Shown in pieces: positions 27,901-34,386 of a stretch of 41,261 bases of DNA. The stretch spans positions 312,751 through 354,011 of the forward strand of contig BJHH01000003.1 of assembly GCA_014192065.1 (NCBI GenBank), in the 5' to 3' direction. The DNA comes from Gemmatimonadota bacterium. Lineage in GTDB: Bacteria; Gemmatimonadota; Gemmatimonadetes; Gemmatimonadales; Gemmatimonadaceae. The position numbers and the translations under genes are program-made. The notes under the pieces are model-generated. The model was not told where the DNA came from and did no database searches. It saw only the letters and a program-made list of their open reading frames with translations. The first letter of the stretch is position 1, and every line of letters begins with the position of its first letter.

Positions 27901-28012
27901 CAACTCGGCCGGTCACGGTGCCCTGAGCAAAAACCGGCACGGCTGCAACCAGCAGCAGCGCACCGATACTCGCCACGACCCGTGCTATCGAGCGGTGAAG
28001 CGCAACATACAT
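24911..28012 (-). CDS. SusC/RagA-family TonB-dependent outer-membrane transporter
   Basis: This is a 1033-residue TonB-dependent beta-barrel. After a signal peptide (to about residue 31, PVFAQG) comes a carboxypeptidase-regulatory-like Ig domain (GTVTGRVVVAEG and FTLRNVPAGAREV). The plug has the SusC marks RVRIRGTSSISLSNDPIYII, DGIRM and GPSAASLYGTDAANGVV. The long barrel ends YVTLRVNLRY with the aromatic last residue needed by the BAM machinery. ATG 28012 was chosen because AAGAGG lies 10 nt upstream; an in-frame start 16 codons earlier lacks this. It imports a ligand delivered by the SusD partner, powered by TonB-ExbBD. Confidence 0.93.
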   Translation of the reverse strand: MYVALHRSIARVVASIGALLLVAAVPVFAQGTVTGRVVVAEGQQPIGDVQVLLEGTSIVTMTNADGRFTLRNVPAGAREVRAFRVGYTPQKKPITVITGQTATVEFAMVAAIVKLQEVVTTATGEQRRVELGHTVATVDVSKKMGESPIKNMGDLLVAKAPGVQVLPANMTGGGSRVRIRGTSSISLSNDPIYIIDGIRMTSTSAGGIGVGGTAPSRVNDINPSEIENIEIVKGPSAASLYGTDAANGVVVITTKRGRAGRTNWNTFVEHGVISDPNEYPTQHAILGKSVGATVQRRCFLREVAAGTCVVDSATSLNVYNRPDLTPLKPGQRDQMGLQVNGGTEVARYFMSFDVQKEVGPFGLPDFNRARFDSLKVPLDDHLKRPSQLEQASFRTNVNAALSQNLDVGVTSMFTRLEQRLPQVDNNVNSFWYNGMIGPGFTGAGPGYTGVGSLGQPLMGYASFTPGEIYQRLATQGIQRMIVGTNINWRPRNWLAARGDFGVDLTSRTDYGLQKFAEGPDFGTQRQGTVTDARGSTRNMSANLNATATWVPFAWLNTKTTVGTQYVNFNNYTNSAGGSILPPGAQNAGQATTPNVSQGTTMANTLGLFAEEAISLYDRLWLTAGVRTDQNSAFGRNFQRVYYPKASASWMMSDEEWFPKNIPLLNTLRLRTAYGFAGQQPGPNDALRTFSTTATSIGGTDLSGLLSSALGNSEIRPERTREFEGGFEAKLWDSRVNFDFTYYNKLNSDQLFNLPLAGSAGTAASSILMNLGATQNTGVEFLVNAQILDSRNFGWDLTVSASKNANKIVTLGKKPNGDTIPTIGVNTTVQQRSGLPIYSYWSRPFSYTDPNNDGMLVSTDVVVDTTWRPKGYSQPRDEISITNGFELFGRRLRITALADFKSGSSLFNNEEGFLCQQAVSCPYISSLKPSLANQARALAYRDQGLLNTAWGFMETLQFWRLRELSAVYNLPDRIARTLFFASAANVNVAVRNIKVWTAYTGVDPEANYGQGDTQQTLLTAGPPRYVTLRVNLRY

Positions 28013-28161
28013 TGGCGGACTACCTCTTAATGAGTGGGGGTAACGATTGAACGTCTGCAACTTGGCTAAAATGGTAATACCTGCGCTAGGGGGCAGGCGT
28101 CACCGCTGACGGCGACAGTTGGCGCCACGAACGGCCCACTTGTTCGCGGAGCGACCGCCCG

Positions 28162-28167
28162 TAGTTT
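28162..28167 (+). promoter_or_regulatory. putative -10 hexamer of the penicillin-acylase-family gene
   Basis: TAGTTT ends 7 nt before the GTG at 28175. The 162-bp divergent region between susC and this gene also holds AT-rich text (28060-28080) that may serve the susC promoter. Confidence 0.3.
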
Positions 28168-28174
28168 CCTCACC

Positions 28175-30685
28175 GTGTCTCGGCGCCTAGGACCGTCTCC
28201 CGTCACTATCGTACTCGCGGCCGCAGTCCTAACGGGCACGCTGTACGTCGGTGCGCGCCCGGTCGGCGGCGCGCCGGCATTTGGGCCCCTGCTCGACCCG
28301 GTGCACGGCGTCTGGGCGCTCGCGCGAACGGCGACACCTCCGGCTGACGCCACCGTCCAGATCCCGTCGCTCGCTGACCTGGTCGAGGTCCGCTTCGACG
28401 ATCGCGGAGTGCCCCACATTTTTGCCACGTCGCTGACCGACGCCGCCCGCGCTATGGGATACGTGCACGCGCGCGATCGGCTGTTTCAGATGGAGCTACA
28501 GGCTCGGGCAGTGGCCGGCACGGTCGCCGAACTCGTCGGCGACCGCGCAGTCGCCGTCGACCGCGAAGCGCGCGCGCAGGGACTCGCGGCATTTGCCCGC
28601 CGCGGATACGAAGCCCTCGGCCCGCAGTCGGCCGGACGCACGCTCACCGAGGCGTACGCGCAGGGGGTGAACGCCTACATCGACGCGATGACGGACGACG
28701 ACATCCCGTTCGAGTTCAGGCTGCTTGGCGCGCGACCGCAGCGGTGGGAGCCAGTGTACACGGCATACCTGTTCGCGCGGATGGGACTCACGCTCGCCTA
28801 TTCCGAAGGCGAACTACGACGGGGCGCGATTGAGGCGTTGGTCGGTCGCGACGCCGCGGACGCGCTCTTCCCGCGCGACAATCCGATCCAGGAACCGATC
28901 CAACCCAACGGCCAGCACGCGGCGCGAATGGACTTCCGGAAGGTTCCTCCGCCGGCCCAACCTGATTCGGGCAAGTTAAAAATCGCGATGTCGTTACTGG
29001 AATCGGCGCGCACGCTGGCCGGAGCCGCGAACGAAGCACAACTCGACGATGTGGCGGTGGGCAGCAACAACTGGGCCGTGTCGCCACGACGCACGGCGGC
29101 GGGCAAGGCGCTACTGGCCGGCGACCCGCACCTCGCACTCACGCTGCCATCCATCTGGTACCAAGCGCAGATCGTCGTGCCCGACACGCTCGATGTGTAT
29201 GGCGTCACAATTCCCGGTGCGCCGATTCCGCCCATCGGATTCAATCGTGACGTGGCCTGGTCCGAGACCAACACAGGCGCCGATGTCGCCGATTATTTCG
29301 TCGAGACGGTTGACGATTCCACGCATCCAACGCGTTACCAAGTGGATGGCGCGTGGCGCGCACTCACGTATCGCGTTGAAGCGATTCGCGGCAAGGGCGG
29401 CCGTGTGATAAGCACCGACACGATCAGGGAATCGCATCGCGGATCAATGTTGCACGCCGGCGGCCAGTGGATTTCGCGTCGGTGGACCATCAATGATGGT
29501 GACGACATCACCGGGCCGTTCCTCGGTGCCGCACGGTCGAAGTCGGTCAAGGAACTCTGGGAAGCGACGAATGGCTTCTTCGCTCCGGCGCAGAACTTCG
29601 TCTCCGCGGATCGCGGCGGCCACATCGCCATTCGCTCAACCGGCCACTTCCCGATTCGCGGCAGGGGCGCTGTGCGCGGAGACCTGCTGCTCGACGGATC
29701 GAAGAGCGCCAGTGACTGGCAGGGATGGTGGAAGCTCGCAGAGTATCCGCAGGCCTACGATCCGCCGCAAGGCTTCGTCGTGTCGGCGAACCAACAGCCA
29801 AAAGATCCGCGGGTCGATCCACGCTACATCGGCTGGGACTGGCCGTCGCCATGGCGTGCGATACGCATCAACGAGATGCTGCGCGCCGATTCGGCCATCA
29901 CGCCCGATGCGATGCGTCGCATCCAGACCACGCCGGTGAGCGCGCAGACGAAGTACTTCCTGCCGATGATGGTGGAGGCCGACGCTACCGGCCGCGATTC
30001 GTCGTTCTCGAATGCGTCACGCCTGCTCCGCGACTGGGACGGCACATTTGACGCGGACAACAGGGCGGCCGTGTTGTACGAAACGACGCTCGCCGAACTC
30101 GCCGCGCGCACGTGGGATGAACTGCGTGCCGGTGGGACAGCCGGCGAACCGCTCCCACGTCGGGTGGACACACCGCAGAATGTGGTCCTGCTCCAACTCA
30201 TGCAGGATCCAACGAACCCGTGGTGGGATGACCAGCGGACGCCGGACGTCCGCGAGCGACGCGACGACATCATCCGGGCGAGTGTATTGGCCGCGTATCG
30301 CACACTCGTGCAACGCCTCGGCCAGCCGGGCGACATGTGGCGTTGGGGGCTCAACCGCCGCGCGTCGGTGCGGCACCTAGGCGGTATTGCCGCGCTGGGC
30401 CGTCCGAACGTGCCGGTCACTGGCGGCCCAGGATCGGTGAGCCCCTCTTCTGGTGATGGCAACCACGGAGCGAGTTGGCGCATGGTCGTCGAGTTGGGCG
30501 ATGAAGTCCGCGGCTGGGGCGTCTACCCTGGCGGCCAGTCGGGGAACCCTATCAGTCCACGCTACACCGACCTACTCGACAAGTGGAGCGCGGGCACGCT
30601 CGACTCACTCCCTTTCCCCCGCACCGCCGCCGATCTCCCGACAGCGAAGACATCGTCGCGGCTCCTATTGAAGAAGGCGCCATGA
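28175..30685 (+). CDS. penicillin acylase-family amidase, exported
   Basis: This is an 836-residue Ntn-hydrolase precursor of the S45 family, which hydrolyses amide bonds such as acyl-homoserine lactones, N-acyl amino acids or beta-lactam side chains. Residues about 9-28 form a signal or anchor helix. The alpha-chain motif GYVHARDRLFQMEL (95-108) is present. The self-processing site is DVAVGSNNWAV, with Ser297 as the new N-terminal nucleophile of the beta chain, followed by AGKALLAGDPHLALTLPSIWY. GDGNHGASWRMVVELGD near the C-terminus is also typical. The start is GTG. Its stop overlaps the next gene as ATGA. Substrate preference cannot be read; quorum quenching is one possibility. Confidence 0.92.
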   Translation: MSRRLGPSPVTIVLAAAVLTGTLYVGARPVGGAPAFGPLLDPVHGVWALARTATPPADATVQIPSLADLVEVRFDDRGVPHIFATSLTDAARAMGYVHARDRLFQMELQARAVAGTVAELVGDRAVAVDREARAQGLAAFARRGYEALGPQSAGRTLTEAYAQGVNAYIDAMTDDDIPFEFRLLGARPQRWEPVYTAYLFARMGLTLAYSEGELRRGAIEALVGRDAADALFPRDNPIQEPIQPNGQHAARMDFRKVPPPAQPDSGKLKIAMSLLESARTLAGAANEAQLDDVAVGSNNWAVSPRRTAAGKALLAGDPHLALTLPSIWYQAQIVVPDTLDVYGVTIPGAPIPPIGFNRDVAWSETNTGADVADYFVETVDDSTHPTRYQVDGAWRALTYRVEAIRGKGGRVISTDTIRESHRGSMLHAGGQWISRRWTINDGDDITGPFLGAARSKSVKELWEATNGFFAPAQNFVSADRGGHIAIRSTGHFPIRGRGAVRGDLLLDGSKSASDWQGWWKLAEYPQAYDPPQGFVVSANQQPKDPRVDPRYIGWDWPSPWRAIRINEMLRADSAITPDAMRRIQTTPVSAQTKYFLPMMVEADATGRDSSFSNASRLLRDWDGTFDADNRAAVLYETTLAELAARTWDELRAGGTAGEPLPRRVDTPQNVVLLQLMQDPTNPWWDDQRTPDVRERRDDIIRASVLAAYRTLVQRLGQPGDMWRWGLNRRASVRHLGGIAALGRPNVPVTGGPGSVSPSSGDGNHGASWRMVVELGDEVRGWGVYPGGQSGNPISPRYTDLLDKWSAGTLDSLPFPRTAADLPTAKTSSRLLLKKAP

Positions 30686-31062
30686 TGCGTCATCTCCTGA
30701 TGCGCACCGTGCTCGTGTCCGTGGCGATGGTGCTGGCGAGCATGATCGGCTGGTGGGCTATTCCGGTTGCCGGTGCGGTGTTTGGCGCGCTCACGTACAG
30801 GGACAGCGCCGGCCCGGTCGTCGCAGGGTTCGGCGCGATCATCGCATGGAGCGGACTCCTGATGTACGACGCCATCCGCGGCCCCGTCAGCAATGTGGCG
30901 GCGACTGTTGGGGCCGTGCTGCAGACAAAGCCGATCGCCGTCTACCTGCTCACGCTCGCGTTCGCCGGGCTCCTTGGCATCTGCTCCGCGCTGGTCTCGC
31001 GCACCTTCGCCCGCTTCTTCGCCCGCGTACGTGAACGCGGCGCGGAGTCGACCGAAGCCTGA
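30682..31062 (+). CDS. small multi-pass membrane protein, unknown
   Basis: This is a 126-residue protein with three or four hydrophobic helices (about 8-28, 29-58 and 83-110) and a basic C-terminus (FARFFARVRERG). ATG 30682 overlaps the penicillin-acylase stop as ATGA, and AAGAAGG lies upstream, which supports this start over a longer frame. I recognise no family. Coupling to the acylase suggests a role in its export, anchoring or product handling, but that is only context. Confidence 0.72.
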   Translation: MMRHLLMRTVLVSVAMVLASMIGWWAIPVAGAVFGALTYRDSAGPVVAGFGAIIAWSGLLMYDAIRGPVSNVAATVGAVLQTKPIAVYLLTLAFAGLLGICSALVSRTFARFFARVRERGAESTEA

Positions 31063-31093
31063 TCACACGCCGCGCGGGGTTGGTGCTGACCCG

Positions 31094-33220
31094 CTAAAAG
31101 CCGAGCGGGGTCCGGAGCGTGACGAGGATGTTGCGGGTCGCAATCGGGTAGAAGTACCGCGTCGTGCTGTCGGTGTACCCACCGGCGAAGGCGTTGGCGT
31201 CGAGCGCGTTGTTGATCTCCACGCGAATCTCACGCCCGGCGCGCGACCAGTGCAGCGCGAGATCCACGAGCGAGTACGCCGGCGTCACCAATGCGGCGTT
31301 GCCGTCGTTGGCGAGGTGGGCGCGGTCCACGTAGCGTCCCGCGACCGAAGCCGACCAGGGTCCAGTGAGCGGAACGTCCCACCGCAGGTTGGCGATGAGC
31401 GGCGGACTCATGAGCGGCTCGACGTTGCGATACGTCACGCCGGCATCGTCATCGACAAATTCGGCGATCTTGGCGCGCAGCACCGCGACATTTGCTGAAA
31501 GCGTGCCCTGCGGGCCGAAATCGTAGCTAACATCGAGTTCCACCCCGCGGCGGTAACTGCGCGGCACATTCTTGCGGAGCGGGCTCCCGGTGAGCGACAA
31601 CGCGCCGATCGCGGCAATCTCGTTGCGGAACTGCATGTCGAATAGGTTGGCGGTAAGCGTGCCGCGGTCGTGCCGCCAGGTCACTCCTGCCTCGAGGTCG
31701 TCCACCTGCTCGGGTCGCACGCGCGTCAGCGGGAGCAGATCGGCGGCGTTGCCAGTGTTCAGGTCATCGGCGCCGGCGAGGAGATCGCCGCGGGCGGGCT
31801 CACGCATGGTGCGGCCAGCCGAGGCGAAGAGCGATGTGTTCGACGAGATCGCCCACGTGATGCCGGCCCTCGGGCTGGCAAAGTTCCAGGAGAGTTCCTG
31901 CACGGCGATGCCAGCGTTCGCCGACGGGCGGTACCGCCACGCCGCGCGACGCAGGCTGAGGTCGGCCGCGACACGCACTGGACCGCTCGCCCACGCGAAC
32001 TTGACGAATCCCGCGGCATCGCGCTTCACGCCGGTGTTGGTGTAGTCGCGAATCGTGAGCGTGGGCCGCATGGCGAGCCAGTGGTCGCGATGGTAGTCCG
32101 TGGCCGTGGCCCCAGCGGCGATCGAGATGTCCGCAACGGCCCAGGTCAGGGCTGCCGTGGCGCCATGCCAGACGTGCGCGAGTCCGTAGTTCGCGAGCGT
32201 GAGCCCACCGCCCGGCGCCGCACCAAAACTCACGTCGTACGCGCCAGCGGCCGAGTTGCGGTACGCCATCAGCGTGGCATCGAACCCTGCGCCCAAGGAG
32301 CGGGCGTACTGCACGCTGACCATTTCCTGGTGGAAGCGATCGCCCTCGGACTCGGAAAGCGAATTCTGGCGCCGATTGACCTTCAGGTCGGCCTCGGATT
32401 CGGCGTAGTAGGCAAGCCGGGTACCGGAGTGGCCCGCAAACGCGGTGAGCTTCAATGCATCCCGTTCACGGAACCAGGCGACCGAACCGAATCCCGACCA
32501 CGCATCGTTACCGGAATGTTCACGGTAGCCCGAGGTTCCCTGCCGGCTGAACCGTCCGTAGGCCGCGAGCCCTTTCGCACCCACGCCGGTCGCACCCTGC
32601 AGGCTCGCCCGCCAGGTGCCGAACGATCCTGCGGAGAGCTCGGCCTGTGCCGACTGCGGCGTCGTGGCCAGTGGGACCGATTGAAAGTTGAGTGAGCCGG
32701 CGAACGAGGCAGTGCCGAACGTACTGGCGCCCACGCCGCGGCCCACGTCAACCGAGCCGATGCTGCCGAGGAAGTCTGGGACGTTGGAGAAGTAGAGCAC
32801 CTGATCTTCGGGATCGTTGAGCGGCACCCCGTCGATCGTGATGTTCAGCCGCGTCTGATCGAGCCCGCGCAATCGGATGTAGCTGTAGCCCGAGTAGCCA
32901 CCAGCGTCCGAATAGACGGTGACCGATGGCGTCGTGGCGACGATGAGCGGCGCGTCCTGCCCCGCGTTCCTGCGTTGCAACTGTGCGCGCGTGATCGTGC
33001 TGCGCGCGGCACCCGGCGCCGATGGCGAACGCGTCGCGCGCACAACCACGGACTCGAGCGTGTCGCGTTTCGCCGCGGCCGCCGTGACGGTCGTGTCGCG
33101 CACTTCAACCAACGCACGTCCGCCCTGGGCAGATGCGACCGAGGCCACGGAGCCGCACAGGGCGGCTGTCGCAGCAAGAACTCCCACTATGGAATGCGCA
33201 ATGACGCGGGTCTGCATCAT
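31094..33220 (-). CDS. TonB-dependent receptor under TPP riboswitch, probable thiamin importer
   Basis: This is a 708-residue TonB-dependent outer-membrane receptor. It has a signal peptide to about residue 32 (SVASAQG), a plug domain with TRSPSAPGAARSTITRAQLQ, then SYIRLRGLDQTRLNITIDGV and GVGASTFGTASFAGSLNFQS, and a barrel ending LVTLRTPLGF with the terminal Phe used for BAM recognition. The start is the first of two adjacent ATGs (33220); the Shine-Dalgarno AGGGAG lies inside the riboswitch 3' end. It shares no operon with thiamin-biosynthesis genes in the window, so its job is inferred from the riboswitch: uptake of thiamin or a precursor. Similar riboswitch-controlled TonB receptors are known in other Gram-negative groups. 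Confidence 0.92.
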   Translation of the reverse strand: MMQTRVIAHSIVGVLAATAALCGSVASVASAQGGRALVEVRDTTVTAAAAKRDTLESVVVRATRSPSAPGAARSTITRAQLQRRNAGQDAPLIVATTPSVTVYSDAGGYSGYSYIRLRGLDQTRLNITIDGVPLNDPEDQVLYFSNVPDFLGSIGSVDVGRGVGASTFGTASFAGSLNFQSVPLATTPQSAQAELSAGSFGTWRASLQGATGVGAKGLAAYGRFSRQGTSGYREHSGNDAWSGFGSVAWFRERDALKLTAFAGHSGTRLAYYAESEADLKVNRRQNSLSESEGDRFHQEMVSVQYARSLGAGFDATLMAYRNSAAGAYDVSFGAAPGGGLTLANYGLAHVWHGATAALTWAVADISIAAGATATDYHRDHWLAMRPTLTIRDYTNTGVKRDAAGFVKFAWASGPVRVAADLSLRRAAWRYRPSANAGIAVQELSWNFASPRAGITWAISSNTSLFASAGRTMREPARGDLLAGADDLNTGNAADLLPLTRVRPEQVDDLEAGVTWRHDRGTLTANLFDMQFRNEIAAIGALSLTGSPLRKNVPRSYRRGVELDVSYDFGPQGTLSANVAVLRAKIAEFVDDDAGVTYRNVEPLMSPPLIANLRWDVPLTGPWSASVAGRYVDRAHLANDGNAALVTPAYSLVDLALHWSRAGREIRVEINNALDANAFAGGYTDSTTRYFYPIATRNILVTLRTPLGF

Positions 33221-33303
33221 GCCGCTCTCCCTCCGCCGGTACGAACCGGATCAGGTTTCAGGGTGTGATCTCAGCCCGCATCGAAGCGGGCACCCCTGTC
33301 GGC
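33221..33303 (-). promoter_or_regulatory. TPP riboswitch (THI element)
   Basis: On the minus strand the element runs GCCG-ACAGGGGTGCCCGC, then GGGCTGAGATCACACCC, ACCTGATCCGGTTCGTACC, GGCGGAGGGA, and GCGGC. The strictly conserved CTGAGA, ACCTGATC and GGCG-AGGGA blocks of the thiamin pyrophosphate aptamer are all present. A short hairpin (CCCGC/GCGGG) fills the variable P3 position. The closing stem pairs GCCG with CGGC, which touches the ATG. The AGGGAG Shine-Dalgarno is part of the aptamer, so TPP binding should block translation initiation. No terminator hairpin lies between aptamer and gene. Confidence 0.95.
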
Positions 33304-33313
33304 TCACATCTGC

Positions 33314-33319
33314 AGTATA
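33314..33319 (-). promoter_or_regulatory. -10 box of the TPP-riboswitch transcript
   Basis: TATACT on the minus strand lies 10 nt upstream of the riboswitch 5' end, so transcription would start just before the aptamer. No TTGACA-like -35 element is seen at the expected distance. The box lies downstream of the metallo-beta-lactamase-fold gene end at 33343. Confidence 0.6.
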
Positions 33320-33342
33320 GCGGAGCACCACGCGATGCGCCG

Positions 33343-34320
33343 CTAGTAGCGATCCAGGTCCTTCGCGCTGACCACTAGGCCAGCAAATGTTGCCCGGACC
33401 TCACGCAGGAGTTGCGCATCGGAGGCGCCGAAGAAGAGCTGGTGCGTCAGCACGAGCATCTTGGCGCGGGCCTTGGTCGCCACCCGGCCAACCGCCGTGC
33501 CGCCTGTATGCGCCGCCGCGTGATACGGCTGACGCGCGGCCGGAACAGTCGTGAAACCGGAGTCAGAAAAAACTTCGTGGATCAGCAGGTCGCAGCCGTC
33601 GCAGGCCTGCGCCACGGCGTCCGACTCGCGCGTGTCGCCAGAAATCACGATCGAGCGGTCCGGCGTGTCGATGCGATAGCCGTAGGCGTTCGGCCACTCG
33701 CTATGCGGCACCTGGAACGCCCGGACCCTGATGCGCGAATCGCGGAACACCTCACCCGCTGCCACCTCGTGCACCTGCGCCTTCCATCCATCGCGTGACG
33801 GCCCGCCCGGCGACGCCACACGCTCGGCGATGTCCTCGGCATTGCCGTCGAGGACCGTCTGCACGAGATAGTGCAGACCGAAAGGACCGTAGATATTCAC
33901 CGGCTCGCGCTTTCCCTGAATCCAGGGCGTGAAGATCGCGTCGGCGAGGCCCATGGTGTGGTCGGAATGCAGGTGCGTGATGAAGATCGCTTCGAACCGC
34001 GGATTCGGCTGCGCACCCGGGTTGGGTGCGTTGAAGGCGGAGATGCCCGCCTTGCCCGCCTTGCCCGCCTTGCCAGCCGCCGACGCGCGACGCACGACGC
34101 CGACACCGGCGTCAAAGAGATAGGCAATGGAGTCGACCACGATCGCCACCGACGGGCCCGCGCGGTCCGGGTCGGGGATCGGGCTGCCGGTACCGAGCAT
34201 CACGACGGTGGTACGCGACGTCCCCTGCGCTGGCACCGCGACGATCGGCACCGCGACGATCGGCACCGCGACAGCGCACAATGCTACTGCGTAACCGCGA
34301 AGAGTCACAGAAAACCGCAC
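33343..34320 (-). CDS. periplasmic metallo-beta-lactamase-fold hydrolase
   Basis: This is a 325-residue RNase Z/arylsulfatase-like member of the MBL superfamily. The zinc motif is THLHSDHTMGL (His116, His118, Asp120, His121), with VMLGTGSPIPDPDRAGP at the start of the fold and ISGDTRESD and VLTHQLF further on. A signal peptide (about 1-33) indicates export, so it is unlikely to process tRNA. GTG 34320 was chosen because GAGG lies 5 nt upstream; a TTG at 34347 is the alternative. Two internal repeats are odd: the signal peptide contains a duplicated IVAVP unit, and residues 82-92 contain three GKA units encoded by 9-bp repeats. The substrate is unknown. Confidence 0.82.
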   Translation of the reverse strand: MRFSVTLRGYAVALCAVAVPIVAVPIVAVPAQGTSRTTVVMLGTGSPIPDPDRAGPSVAIVVDSIAYLFDAGVGVVRRASAAGKAGKAGKAGISAFNAPNPGAQPNPRFEAIFITHLHSDHTMGLADAIFTPWIQGKREPVNIYGPFGLHYLVQTVLDGNAEDIAERVASPGGPSRDGWKAQVHEVAAGEVFRDSRIRVRAFQVPHSEWPNAYGYRIDTPDRSIVISGDTRESDAVAQACDGCDLLIHEVFSDSGFTTVPAARQPYHAAAHTGGTAVGRVATKARAKMLVLTHQLFFGASDAQLLREVRATFAGLVVSAKDLDRY

Positions 34321-34386
34321 GGAGACCTCGCAGAGATGAGCAAACAACCGTGGACGAGCTGAATCAGTGAACGCTCGCGCGGGAGC

